Below are positions 47,200-55,260 of a stretch of DNA of 64,000 nt, one piece after another. A program made the translations under genes and the position numbers. Source of the stretch: Haloarchaeobius sp. HME9146. Its GTDB lineage: Archaea > Halobacteriota > Halobacteria > Halobacteriales > Natrialbaceae. The stretch lies in NCBI RefSeq assembly GCF_025399835.1, contig NZ_JAODVR010000001.1, positions 496,001 to 560,000 on the forward strand, written 5' to 3'. Position 1 is the stretch's first letter; each line of letters opens with the position of its first letter. The notes under the pieces were generated by a model, which saw only the letters and a list, made by a program, of their open reading frames with translations, did no database searches and had not been told where the DNA came from.

Positions 47200-47265
47200 A
47201 CAGTACGCCTAGTCATCGTTTGGCATGAAGGTTTGTATCTGCTCCAGGTGTCATACTGGCGAAAC

Positions 47266-47274
47266 GCATAAACG
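47266..47274 (+). promoter_or_regulatory. TATA box of the 55-residue membrane protein gene
   Basis: GCATAAACG lies 23-31 bases before the ATG at 47297, consistent with a leaderless mRNA and with the short start rather than the ORF from 47225. Confidence 0.45.
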
Positions 47275-47296
47275 TCGTGCTCAAGAACCATCGCGT

Positions 47297-47464
47297 ATGC
47301 AGACACCGCTTCCAGCCCAGCTCGGTGGGCTCCTCGAGGACCCGTTCACGCTCATCGTCGTGGGGTTCCTGCTCGCGCTCATCTTCTTCTTCTACCTGAT
47401 GTTCCGCAAGACCATGCTCAGTTTCCGGGAGGGTATGGACAAGGGGTCCGGGAAGAAACGCTGA
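47297..47464 (+). CDS. Single-TM small membrane protein
   Basis: 55 residues. MQTPLPAQLGGLLEDPF is followed by one strong transmembrane segment (TLIVVGFLLALIFFFYLMF) and a basic tail ending GSGKKR. It resembles haloarchaeal small membrane proteins of unknown role. The adjacent TATA box supports expression. Confidence 0.65.
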   Translation: MQTPLPAQLGGLLEDPFTLIVVGFLLALIFFFYLMFRKTMLSFREGMDKGSGKKR

Positions 47465-47487
47465 CGAGACGACGTTCCTGCGACTGG

Positions 47488-48363
47488 CTACTCGACGCGA
47501 ATCCGTACCTCGATGCCGGCGGGGTCGGTGACCGAGAGCCCGTGCTCCGTCTCCTCGACCGGCTCTCCTGCGGCAGTCAGCCGGTCGGAGAGCGCCGACA
47601 GTGAACCTTCGTCAGGCACCACGAGTTCGTACCACGCCAGCCCGCGGTGGTCGCCGCGCTGGGCGGTCCGCCGGTTCCAGGTGTTCAGCCCGAGATGGTG
47701 GTGGTATCCACCGGCAGCGACGAACGCTGCGCCGTCGTACTCGTCGTTCTCCAGGGTGAACCCGAGGTCGTCGACGTAGAAGTCGAGTGCCCGGTCGAGG
47801 TCGGTGACCTCGAGATGGACGTGCCCGATGTCGGTTCCGGGGGGAGCGCGGTCGGCGTCTCTCGTGTCGGATTCGGCGGCCGCGGCGAGGTCGTCCAGGT
47901 CGAGCGGCAGCGTCCGGATGTCGAGTTGCCCGGCGGCCGTCTCGCGCCACTCTTCCCGGGGTCTGTCGCGGTATATCTCGACACCGTTTCCCTCCGGGTC
48001 GCGGAGATACAGTGCCTCGCTGACGACGTGGTCCGACGCGCCAGTCAGGTTCCCGTGGGTACGGATACGGGTCAGCGCGTCGGCCAGTGCTGCCCGGTCC
48101 GGAACCCGCACCGCGAGGTGGAACAATCCCGCCGCATCGCGGGGACGTTCGGGTGTGTCCGGGTCTTCCACTAACACGACCAGCTCCTCGCCGTCGGCCA
48201 GCAGTCGCGCCTCACCGGAATCGTCGTCTCGCACCACGTCGAGGCCGACCACGTCGCGGTAGAACGGGACGGTCGCGTCGAGGGAGCCGACGCGCAACGC
48301 GACCCGGCCGACGTGGGTCGAGTCGGGGAGCGTCCCGGCGGCGTCCGCAGAGTCTGTTGTCAC
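47488..48363 (-). CDS. Two-domain VOC (glyoxalase/extradiol dioxygenase) protein
   Basis: 291 residues with two vicinal-oxygen-chelate modules (about 15-130 and 175-290). Candidate metal ligands are His in THVGRVALRV, His in LFHLAVRV and Glu in NGVEIYRD. The second module has IGHVHLEV and YHHHLGLNTW. Layout matches CatE/catechol-2,3-dioxygenase-like proteins of Bacillus type. Substrate is unknown. The GTG at 48363 (VTTDSADAAG) is chosen since upstream codons look non-coding. Confidence 0.85.
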   Translation of the reverse strand: MTTDSADAAGTLPDSTHVGRVALRVGSLDATVPFYRDVVGLDVVRDDDSGEARLLADGEELVVLVEDPDTPERPRDAAGLFHLAVRVPDRAALADALTRIRTHGNLTGASDHVVSEALYLRDPEGNGVEIYRDRPREEWRETAAGQLDIRTLPLDLDDLAAAAESDTRDADRAPPGTDIGHVHLEVTDLDRALDFYVDDLGFTLENDEYDGAAFVAAGGYHHHLGLNTWNRRTAQRGDHRGLAWYELVVPDEGSLSALSDRLTAAGEPVEETEHGLSVTDPAGIEVRIRVE

Positions 48364-48450
48364 GAGTGATGGAACGTAGCCACGGCAAAAGGGGGTTGTG
48401 GGTGCTGGCACGGCGGGTGCACAGCCCCAGCCGTGAGTGAACGCTCCCGA

Positions 48451-49467
48451 CTACAGCACCGACGCGACGCGTTCGATGGTCGTCTCCATGTCCGCCGAAT
48501 CGACGTCCCAGTGCGTGCAGAAGCGGACCGTCTGCTCGCCGAACTTCGAGCCGATGACGTCGACCTCCTCACACGCGGCGAGGAACTCGTCGGCGTCCAG
48601 TTCGGAGTCGCTGGTGTCGACGAGGACGATGTTGGTCTCCGGTTCCGCCACGGAGAGCCCCGGCAGCTCGTCCAGTCCCGCAGCGAGCGCCGTCGCGTTG
48701 GCGTGGTCGTCGGCCAGTCGCTCGACGTTCCCGAGCGCTTCCAGCCCGGGACCGGCGATGATGCCGGCCTGGCGCATGCCGCCGCCGAACAGTTTGCGGT
48801 TCCGGCGTGCCTTCGCGATGAACTCCTCGGGGCCGGCGAGCATCGACCCGACCGGCGCGCCCAGCCCCTTCGACAGGCAGAACATCACGGTGTCGACCGA
48901 CTCCGTGACCTCGTGGACTGGCACGTCGAGGGCGACGGCGGCGTTGCACACCCGCGCCCCGTCGAGATGGACTGGAAGCCCGAGGTCGTGGGCCGCCGCT
49001 GCTGCGGCTTCTATCTTCTCGGGCTCGATTGCGACCCCGCCCTTCGAGTTGTGCGTGTTCTCCAGGCTCAGTAATCCCGTGCCGGGTCGGTGGGCGTTCT
49101 CCTCGACGTAGCCCTCGCGGACCTGCTCCGGTGTGGGAATCCCGCGCTCGCCGCCGTCGAGGGTCCGGACCTGCAGCGAGGAGAGCTGGGCCAGCCCGCC
49201 GAGCTCCCACTTGTAGATGTGGCTCTCGCGCTCGACCAGGATCTCCTGGCCGCGCTCGGTGTGGGTCCGGGCCGCGAGCTGGTTGCCCATCGTCCCCGTC
49301 GGGACGTAGAGGGCGGCTTCCTTCCCCACCAACTTGGCGGCCTGGGCTTCGAGTTCGTTCACTGTCGGGTCCTCGCCGTACACGTCGTCGCCGACGTCGG
49401 CTGTCATCGCGGCCTCGCGCATGGCATCGTCGGGCTTCGTCACCGTGTCGCTCCGGAGGTCTATCAT
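48451..49467 (-). CDS. Low-specificity L-threonine aldolase (beta-eliminating lyase family)
   Basis: 338 residues of PLP fold type I. It opens MIDLRSDTVTKPDDAMREAM-like, the classical threonine aldolase start. HLDGARVCNAA carries the PLP-contacting Asp, and CLSKGLGAPVGS carries the Schiff-base Lys. It cleaves L-threonine or allo-threonine to glycine and acetaldehyde, and so links to the serine/threonine genes elsewhere in the window. The chosen ATG at 49467 gives the canonical N-terminus. Confidence 0.92.
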   Translation of the reverse strand: MIDLRSDTVTKPDDAMREAAMTADVGDDVYGEDPTVNELEAQAAKLVGKEAALYVPTGTMGNQLAARTHTERGQEILVERESHIYKWELGGLAQLSSLQVRTLDGGERGIPTPEQVREGYVEENAHRPGTGLLSLENTHNSKGGVAIEPEKIEAAAAAAHDLGLPVHLDGARVCNAAVALDVPVHEVTESVDTVMFCLSKGLGAPVGSMLAGPEEFIAKARRNRKLFGGGMRQAGIIAGPGLEALGNVERLADDHANATALAAGLDELPGLSVAEPETNIVLVDTSDSELDADEFLAACEEVDVIGSKFGEQTVRFCTHWDVDSADMETTIERVASVL

Positions 49468-49526
49468 GTGTCGCGGGTTCGATTCCGGGGGAGAAATAGG
49501 CGGTGGTCCCGCTCCCAGCCGGCGGT

Positions 49527-49937
49527 TCAGAGTTCCTTCTCGACGACGTAGCCCCACTTCTCGTAGTCCAGGTCCTCGTAGTACTCGTGGACGCCTTCTT
49601 TGGCCAGTGGCGAGGCCAGCGCGACGTGTTCGCAGTCCTGCTCACGCGCCCAGTCCTCGACGAACTCCACGAGGGCGGTACCGTGCCCTGCGCCCCGGTG
49701 GGCCTCGTCGACGACCAGGTCGTACAGCCAGGCGTGCCGGTCGTGGTGGAGGACCTGCCGGACGAGCACCCCGGCGACCCCGACGAGTTCGCCGTCGACG
49801 AACTGCCCGAACAGGTGGTAATCGTCCTCGCCGGTCCAGTCGAGTATCTCGGGTCGGGTGGCGTCGCCCCACAGTTGCTGGAGGATGGGGACCGCCTCGC
49901 GTCGCTCGGATTCGGCGGTCAGTTCGCGGATGTCCAT
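49527..49937 (-). CDS. GNAT-family N-acetyltransferase
   Basis: 136 residues. The acetyl-CoA-binding motif A is LVVDEAHRGAGHGTALVEFV, preceded by beta strand FVDGELVGVAGVLV. The C-terminal EYYEDLDYEKWGYVV fits GNAT motif B. Substrate unknown. The start is ATG 49937 (MDIRELTAES). It lies upstream of and divergent from the aminopeptidase gene. Confidence 0.88.
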   Translation of the reverse strand: MDIRELTAESERREAVPILQQLWGDATRPEILDWTGEDDYHLFGQFVDGELVGVAGVLVRQVLHHDRHAWLYDLVVDEAHRGAGHGTALVEFVEDWAREQDCEHVALASPLAKEGVHEYYEDLDYEKWGYVVEKEL

Positions 49938-50329
49938 GGAGTTGCTTGCTGGAGCGGTCTGATGAAGCTTGGCGGTGGTGTGGGAACGAATCTGGGTCGG
50001 TCTGGGTCGTGTTCGGCTGTTGCGTCTGGGTGTCTCTCTCGGGTATCGCGGATGGATGCCGTCTCTGTTCCGGAGCAGCCGACTCGGCCGATTCAACTGG
50101 AAACCGCAACCGCCCCGCCCCGCCCTGCACCTCGCCCTCCCCAGCCGACTCGATGCTCGGCGACGCCTGCGCGTCTCGTCCCTCGCGCGCTTTCGACTCG
50201 TGACGTCGCTGACGCGACGAACACTCGTCCGCGCGCGCCACCCCTTCGTTTCGTCTCCACCCACCACCCCTCGAACCGCCGTATTTCGCATCGAAAACCG
50301 TTTACAACCACTCGGCCGAATACTGGAAT
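49938..50329. other. 392-base intergenic region with repeat copy D
   Basis: This is the gap between divergent GNAT and aminopeptidase genes. It contains the inverted copy D of the dispersed repeat (50097-50190) and the aminopeptidase TATA-like GTTTACAAC (about 50300-50308), 22-30 bases before the ATG. No other gene is supported. Confidence 0.6.
50097..50190 (-). repeat. Dispersed intergenic repeat, copy D (inverted)
   Basis: The most diverged copy, in opposite orientation to A, B and C. The plus strand reads CTGGAAACCGCAACC...CCTCCCCAGCCGA...CGTCTCGTCCCTCGCGCG, giving LETATAPPRP...PPQPT...RLVPRA in the same frame as the other copies. Confidence 0.6.
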
Positions 50330-51427
50330 ATGGACCCACGAGTTCGTGAACATGCCCAGATCGTCGCCAGTCACTCCGCCGACCTGGCCGAGGGTGACAA
50401 CGTCGTCATCGACGCCCATCCGGTCGCCGAGGACCTCGTCACGGCCCTGTTCGAGGAGTGCGCCGACGTGGGCGCGAACCCGCTGGCAATCAGCCAGCGG
50501 ACGGGCACCCGCTTCCGCCGTGCCTACCTGCGAAACAGTGACGACAGCGAGTTCGACCTGCCGAGCCACGAGATGGCCCTGTTCGAGGAGATGGACGTCT
50601 ACATCGCCATCCGGGCCGGCGCGAACATGACAGAGACTGCGGACGTGAACCCCGAGGTCACCGCCGAGTACGAGAAGGCCCGTCGCCCGCTGCTCGACGA
50701 GCGCCTCTCGAAGCGCTGGGTGCTCACGCAGTACCCGGCCGACGCGAACGCCCAGCTCGCCGAGATGAGCACCGAGGGCTACGAGAACTTCGTCTGGGAC
50801 GCCGTCAACAAGGACTGGGACGAGCAGGGCGAGTTCCAGCAGCAGATGGTCGAGATACTCGACCCGGCCGACGAGGTCCGAATCGTCTCCGGCGAGACGA
50901 CCGACGTGACGATGTCCGTGAAGGGCAACACCACCCTGAACGACACGGGCAAGCACAACCTGCCCGGCGGCGAGGTGTTCACCGCACCGGTCCCCGATTC
51001 GGTCGAGGGCGAGGTGCTGTTCGACAAGCCGCTGTACCACCAGGGCCGTGAGGTCACCGGTGTCCGGCTCGTCTTCGAGGGCGGCGAGGTCGTCGAGTAC
51101 GAGGCCGAGAAGAACGAGGACGTACTGAAGAACGTCCTCGAGGCCGACGAGGGCGCGAAGCGCCTTGGCGAACTCGGCATCGGCATGAACCGCGACATCG
51201 ACGTCTTCACCTACAACATGCTGTTCGACGAGAAGATGGGCGATACCGTCCACATGGCCGTCGGCCGCGCCTACGAGGCGACCGTCGGCGAGGACAACGA
51301 GCAGAACGAGTCCGCGGTCCACGTGGACATGATTGTCGACATGAGCGAGGATTCGTACATCGAGGTCGACGGCGAGGTCGTCCAGCGCAACGGGACCTTC
51401 AGGTTCGAAGACGGCTTCCAAGAATAA
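50330..51427 (+). CDS. M29-type aminopeptidase
   Basis: 365 residues of the thermophilic aminopeptidase (M29) family, dinuclear metalloenzymes that remove N-terminal residues. The N-terminal Rossmann-like domain starts EHAQIVASHSADLAEGDNVV. Candidate metal ligands are Glu in LPGGEVFTAPV, Glu in LGELGIG, His in GDTVHMAVG and His/Asp in AVHVDMIVDM. A TATA-like box 22-30 bases upstream suggests leaderless mRNA. Confidence 0.9.
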   Translation: MDPRVREHAQIVASHSADLAEGDNVVIDAHPVAEDLVTALFEECADVGANPLAISQRTGTRFRRAYLRNSDDSEFDLPSHEMALFEEMDVYIAIRAGANMTETADVNPEVTAEYEKARRPLLDERLSKRWVLTQYPADANAQLAEMSTEGYENFVWDAVNKDWDEQGEFQQQMVEILDPADEVRIVSGETTDVTMSVKGNTTLNDTGKHNLPGGEVFTAPVPDSVEGEVLFDKPLYHQGREVTGVRLVFEGGEVVEYEAEKNEDVLKNVLEADEGAKRLGELGIGMNRDIDVFTYNMLFDEKMGDTVHMAVGRAYEATVGEDNEQNESAVHVDMIVDMSEDSYIEVDGEVVQRNGTFRFEDGFQE

Positions 51428-51457
51428 CTGTCCCTGCGGAAGCACGCTTTTCCCCGC

Positions 51458-51940
51458 TCAGGTCTGTTCCTGCTCGGGATTCTCCTGGTCGGGAGCCTCC
51501 CGGTACCGCTCGAACACTTCACTGTGCGTGAGGGCACCGACGCTCGCGACGGCGACGACGGCGTGCATCAGCACCAGTAGCACCAGTATCCCCGGTCCGA
51601 CGCCCTCGGCCAGTGTCGGCGCGACGACGAACACCGGGACGACGGAGAGGATGAGCACGAACGAGGCGATGCCTGTCATGAGCTTGTCCGTCTCGGTGAC
51701 GATTCGGTCGAGGAGGATGTAGACCAGGGTGGCGGCGACCGCGCCGGCAGCGGACGCGGTGACGACAGAGCCGATGCTCAGGGGGTCGAAGCCGGCGGGA
51801 ATGTCGATGAATCGCTGCCCGACGACGAGCAGCAGGGTGTTGACGATGACGGCGATGCCGGCACCTGTCCCCCCGCGCTCCGCGATGGCGCGGATCGGCT
51901 GGACCGACCGCGTCGGCGCGTGAACGGTGGTTGTTCCCAT
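51458..51940 (-). CDS. DUF6069-like four-TM membrane protein
   Basis: 160 residues with four hydrophobic segments: IAVIVNTLLLVVGQRF, SVVTASAAGAVAATLVYILL, GIASFVLILSVVPVF and LVLLVLMHAVVAVASV. It ends in an acidic tail. The layout fits the DUF6069 group of unknown function. The start is ATG 51940, eight codons inside the longest frame. The 144 bases upstream hold a possible TATA (TTATCG) only. Confidence 0.7.
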   Translation of the reverse strand: MGTTTVHAPTRSVQPIRAIAERGGTGAGIAVIVNTLLLVVGQRFIDIPAGFDPLSIGSVVTASAAGAVAATLVYILLDRIVTETDKLMTGIASFVLILSVVPVFVVAPTLAEGVGPGILVLLVLMHAVVAVASVGALTHSEVFERYREAPDQENPEQEQT

Positions 51941-52084
51941 GGCACACTGTACGGCGGCTGGCACGATAACGCTGTTCTGAACCTCTGTATAGCGAGAATA
52001 TCCAGTCAGCTGGGGAACGGAACCGGCCGTTCGGGCTGTCGGGAACCGTGAACGACCAAGGGATTCGCGGTTTCCCGACCCCCA

Positions 52085-52522
52085 CTACTCGCGTTGCTGG
52101 TACAGCACCCGCCCCACGAACGACTGTTTCACCTCGTCGTCCTGATTCTTCGTCTCGACGCGGCTCAGGACGAGGCCGACGCCCGGCCGGTAGTCGGCCT
52201 GTTTCTCCAGCACCTCGGTCTCGACGTGCAGTTCGTCGCCGGGTCGAACCGGGTTGGGCCACCGGAGCTCGTCGACTCCCACCGCCCCCAGCGCGGCCGT
52301 GCCGGGGAAGATGCCCTCGACGAGCAGCCGCATCGTCATCGAACCGGTGTGCCAGCCGCTGGCGACCAGCCCGCCGAACAGTGACTCCTCGGCCGCCTCG
52401 GGGTCGGTATGGAAGGGCTGCGGGTCGTACTGCTGTCCGAAGTCGGTTATCTCCGCCTCGTCGACGACGTAGCTGCCGTGCTCGCGGGTCTCGCCGACAT
52501 CGAGGTCCTCGAAATACTCCAT
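52085..52522 (-). CDS. MaoC-like hot-dog dehydratase
   Basis: 145 residues of the MaoC hot-dog fold. The hydratase motif is represented by the Asp/His pair in YDPQPFHTDPEAA, followed by FGGLVASGWHTGSMTMRL. Such proteins hydrate enoyl-CoA or act in (R)-hydroxyacyl-CoA steps. The start is ATG 52522 (MEYFEDLDVGE), typical for the family. Confidence 0.9.
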   Translation of the reverse strand: MEYFEDLDVGETREHGSYVVDEAEITDFGQQYDPQPFHTDPEAAEESLFGGLVASGWHTGSMTMRLLVEGIFPGTAALGAVGVDELRWPNPVRPGDELHVETEVLEKQADYRPGVGLVLSRVETKNQDDEVKQSFVGRVLYQQRE

Positions 52523-52574
52523 GCGATGGGGGTCGCCGCGGTGCGACAAAAGTGTCTGGCTTGCGGGGGTGTGC

Positions 52575-53000
52575 TCAGCCGGTCGAGACGAGGTAGACCG
52601 ACACGCCGGCGAGCGCGATACCGGCCAGCTTCCGGGCCGACGCCGGCTCGTCCAGCACGAGGATGCCGACGATGGAACTCGTCACGAGGAACATCGCGAA
52701 GATGGGCGAGACGACGCTCACCGGTCCCTGCGAGAGCGCCTTGTAGTACGCGAGGATGCCGATGCCGAGACACGCCCCCGCCGCGTAGACGAACCCCGCC
52801 TTCGGGTGCGTGAGGTACTGCGTCGGGTTCTCGCCGGTGTAGCTTACCACGCCCAGCGTGATGGCGACGAGAATCCCGTTGCCGAGCAGGGTGGCTACGT
52901 TGCTCGGGATGGAGGCGTCCCCGTTCGTCGCGATGCTCATGAGGGGGGCGACCAGCGTGTAGGCGACCAGCGCCAGGACCGCCCAGAGGAGATAGTTCAT
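52575..53000 (-). CDS. Single-domain EamA (DMT) transporter
   Basis: 141 residues with five membrane segments, one EamA module rather than the usual two. Proteins of this size act as homodimers. The last segment pair (PVSVVSPIFAMFLVTSSIVG and LAGIALAGVSVYLV) is conserved in the drug/metabolite transporter superfamily. Substrate unknown. ATG 53000 begins MNYLLWAVLAL; the frame upstream runs through tRNA-like sequence and is not coding. Confidence 0.85.
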   Translation of the reverse strand: MNYLLWAVLALVAYTLVAPLMSIATNGDASIPSNVATLLGNGILVAITLGVVSYTGENPTQYLTHPKAGFVYAAGACLGIGILAYYKALSQGPVSVVSPIFAMFLVTSSIVGILVLDEPASARKLAGIALAGVSVYLVSTG

Positions 53001-53081
53001 TGGCGGTGTTCGGGGATGGGTGTGACTAACGGTTTCGAAGTTGGAAGCGGGGCGTGAGACGATGACACGCTGGGGTTGAGA

Positions 53082-53105
53082 GAGCACGATGGGATTCGAA
53101 CCACG
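53082..53105. repeat. Partial copy of the tRNA-Arg 3' end
   Basis: The sequence repeats the T-arm/acceptor end of tRNA-Arg (53197-53220) with one base missing. A second, inverted piece, TTCGAATCCCA, lies at 53144-53154. Together with the 9-base inverted arms GCTCGCTTC (53115-53123) and GAAGCGAGC (53192-53200), it forms tRNA-derived debris just downstream of the real tRNA gene, such as a former integration might leave. Confidence 0.6.
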
Positions 53106-53195
53106 GTCGGACATGCTCGCTTCGCTGCGCGTGCCCTCCCTGATTCGAATCCCACGGCTGCTCGCTCTGCTCGTCACATTCGTTCCTCGCAGAAG

Positions 53196-53301
53196 CGAGC
53201 ACGATGGGATTCGAACCCACGACCATCGGATGTCTTCCCCCACCACCAGAGATGCGTGGGGATAGAAGTCCGACGCTCTATCCTGGCTGAGCTACGTGCC
53301 C
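53196..53301 (-). tRNA. tRNA-Arg (UCU) with a 31-nt intron
   Basis: Acceptor GGGCACG pairs with CGTGCTC. The D-arm is GCTC...GAGC, the anticodon stem TCGGA/TCCGA, the T-arm GTGGG-TTCGAAT-CCCAT, and the discriminator G. The anticodon loop is CTTCTA|A with anticodon TCT. An intron at position 37/38 (53232-53262) is flanked by a canonical bulge-helix-bulge: central helix CTTC/GAAG, bulges TAT and ACA, cut after the second base of each. The mature tRNA is 75 nt including the discriminator. CCA is not encoded. It reads AGA codons, which are rare in such genomes. Confidence 0.92.
53232..53262 (-). other. tRNA-Arg intron
   Basis: A 31-base intron between positions 37 and 38, with an internal stem CCCCAC/GTGGGG. 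The splice sites fit the archaeal tRNA endonuclease BHB rule exactly. Confidence 0.88.
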
Positions 53302-53324
53302 TCGGACCCCGCTACGCCTCCCTC

Positions 53325-53332
53325 GTAAAAAA
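53325..53332 (-). promoter_or_regulatory. TATA-like promoter of tRNA-Arg
   Basis: TTTTTTAC lies 24-31 bases before the tRNA 5' end on the minus strand. The T-run could also help end transcripts from yccF upstream. Confidence 0.45.
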
Positions 53333-53416
53333 GCAGTCGGGATTCGGTTTCACTGTCAGGACGACTATCGATAGCGTGGCACACGAAGGTGGAACGAGAA
53401 CTGGACCGAAGCGGCG

Positions 53417-53794
53417 TCACCCGTCGAAGCGGTACAGCGACGTGACGTAGGGCAGGTAGTTGAACATGATGATGCCGATGGGCAGGCCGATGATGGAGGC
53501 CGAGAAGGCCCACGCGACGTTGGCCCAGAGGAGGCTGAGCCACCAGCCGATGAACAGGAAGTACACTGCCCGGACCAGCAGGCCGGTCTGACTGCGTCCC
53601 TCAGCGTCGGGGTCGACGATTTCCCGGCGCTCTTTCAGCGTGAGGATGGTCGGGACGCGGTTGATGAGTTTGATACCCAGCGGGAGGCCAATGACCGTGA
53701 CGTTCAGGAACCACGCGACGTTGATGGCGAGGAAGGTGAGCCACCAGCCGACGAGGAGGAACCAGAGCGCACGGACGGCGAACGAGCGAGCCAT
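53417..53794 (-). CDS. YccF-domain membrane protein
   Basis: 125 residues with an internal repeat. Each half has a Trp-rich helix (LLVGWWLTFLAINVAWF; LFIGWWLSLLWANVAWA) followed by VIGLPLGIKLINRVP or IIGLPIGIIMFNYLP. This is the YccF (DUF307) family of inner-membrane proteins of unknown role. The start is ATG 53794 (MARSFAVRALW). Confidence 0.9.
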   Translation of the reverse strand: MARSFAVRALWFLLVGWWLTFLAINVAWFLNVTVIGLPLGIKLINRVPTILTLKERREIVDPDAEGRSQTGLLVRAVYFLFIGWWLSLLWANVAWAFSASIIGLPIGIIMFNYLPYVTSLYRFDG

Positions 53795-53908
53795 GTCAGA
53801 GGTGACGTACGCGAGGTGCAAAACGCTAGCGGGAGCGGGCGTCGTCTCGGACACCCGTGACGGGCGAGAGCGGTGGGGTTAAGCCGCAGTCACGAATAGG
53901 CTCCCCCG

Positions 53909-54481
53909 ATGACCGTCATCGGCACCGTCGGCCTGCCCGGCAGCGGCAAAGGTGAGGCGGCCAACGTCGCCCGCGAGCACGACATCCCGGTCGTGACGAT
54001 GGGCGACGTCATCCGCCAGGAGTGTCGCGACCGCGGGCTCGACCCGGCCACGCACCACGGCGAGATCGCCACCGCGCTCCGCGAGGAGAACGGCCCGGCG
54101 GCCATCGCGGAGCGCTCGCTCCCGATGATCCGCGAGGAACTGGAGACGAGCGACACCGTGCTCGTCGACGGCCTGCGCTCCGGCGTCGAACTCGACGCCT
54201 TCCGGGACGCGTTCGGTGACGACTTCGTCCTCGTCAGCATCGAGGCTCCCTTCGAGGTCCGCAAGGAACGTCTGGCCGAGCGCGGCCGGGACAAGAGCGA
54301 GGACGAAGGCGGCGAGAGCCTCGAAGCCCGCGACGAGCGCGAGCGCGGCTTCGGCATGGACGACGCGATGGACCGGGCGGACGTCGTCATCGACAACACC
54401 GATACGCTGGAGGCCTTCCGCACCAAGATAGAGACCCTGTTCGAGGACGGACCTGAAGCCGTCCAGGAGCTCCAATCATGA
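53909..54481 (+). CDS. UPF0200-type P-loop kinase-like protein
   Basis: 190 residues. The P-loop is GLPGSGKGEA (9-18). VVTMGDVIRQE and VDGLRSGVEL resemble the nucleotide-kinase lid and substrate regions of adenylate/dephospho-CoA-kinase-like proteins. It matches the archaeal UPF0200 family, whose substrate is not settled. Its ATGA overlap with the UPF0201 gene is a strong functional link. Confidence 0.88.
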   Translation: MTVIGTVGLPGSGKGEAANVAREHDIPVVTMGDVIRQECRDRGLDPATHHGEIATALREENGPAAIAERSLPMIREELETSDTVLVDGLRSGVELDAFRDAFGDDFVLVSIEAPFEVRKERLAERGRDKSEDEGGESLEARDERERGFGMDDAMDRADVVIDNTDTLEAFRTKIETLFEDGPEAVQELQS

Positions 54482-54900
54482 TATACAGCGTCGACGTCCA
54501 GATCACGGCACCAGTCAACGACACCGAGGTCACCGACCGCGTGGCCGACGCCATCACGAACCTGTTCCCCGAGGCCGAGGTCGAGGAACACCCCGGCGAA
54601 CTCATGGCGACGACCCACCAGCTCGAACACTTCTCCGAGCGCCTGCACGAGCAGGAGATCCTCGACACCGCCCGCGGGCAGTTCTTCAGCAACCAGGAGG
54701 GAGACACCTTCTCGTTCGATCTGAAGAAACAGGCGGCGTTCGAGGGCCGCGTCAACTTCGCGGTCGGCAACCCCGACGAACTGGGCGACATCCACGTCCG
54801 GGTGCGGGTGACCGACCCCAGCGTGGAGGAGTTCGTCGACTACGTCGCCCCGCCGACCCAAGACGGGAAACCGATCGAATCCGGCGACGACGGGCAGTAA
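54478..54900 (+). CDS. UPF0201 family protein (RNA-binding-like)
   Basis: 140 residues, archaeal UPF0201 family, with an alpha/beta fold resembling ribosomal-protein-L5-like RNA-binding domains. The start is MIYSVDVQITAPVNDTE; LDTARGQFFSN and FDLKKQAAFEGRVNF are conserved blocks. An acidic tail ends the protein. It is translationally coupled to UPF0200, suggesting joint action in a nucleotide or RNA process. Confidence 0.88.
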   Translation: MIYSVDVQITAPVNDTEVTDRVADAITNLFPEAEVEEHPGELMATTHQLEHFSERLHEQEILDTARGQFFSNQEGDTFSFDLKKQAAFEGRVNFAVGNPDELGDIHVRVRVTDPSVEEFVDYVAPPTQDGKPIESGDDGQ

Positions 54901-55260
54901 TTTCGGGGCTGTTTCTCGCGATTTGTCTTTCCGGGTGGCGCGTGCTTTCGAGTATGTCGAGCGAGGCGACGGAGTCGCCTCGACAGCGAACGGGGAGGGA
55001 CGACCCGTGAGCCCGCGAGACTGCGAGACAAGCCGCGCGAGGGATGAGCACCGCAGCGAAACGTAGTGAAGCGAGGAGCACAATCGGTTGGGGAGGGTGT
55101 GGTGCGGTTTCCATTACTATCGGCGCTAGTCGCGTTGCTCTCGCAACGAGCAATCTCAGCGACATCGGACGAAGTGCTGGAACTACCAGCGACACTCTGT
55201 GACAATTACTCTCATTGCACCGATACCGACTTCCATCGAACCCTCCAATTCACAGACAAC
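54901..55260. other. 360-base intergenic region with repeat copy B
   Basis: No gene is supported. The region contains repeat copy B (55035-55115), preceded by GC-rich sequence with short inverted motifs such as GGCGAC...GTCGCC (around 54965-54980). An AT-richer segment (55195-55260) precedes the HAD gene and probably holds its promoter. Confidence 0.55.
55035..55115 (+). repeat. Dispersed intergenic repeat, copy B
   Basis: The copy opens with GCGCGAGGGATGAGCACCGC, has CACAATCGGTTGGGGAGGG in the middle and ends TGCGGTTTCCAT. The minus strand reads METAPHPPQPIVLL...AAVLIPRA in the conserved frame. It is the closest relative of copy C. Confidence 0.72.

Noticed and set aside
53363-53372. CTATCGATAG palindrome between yccF and tRNA-Arg
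   Set aside because: A 10-base palindrome of this kind is expected by chance in 64 kb and has no placed promoter beside it.
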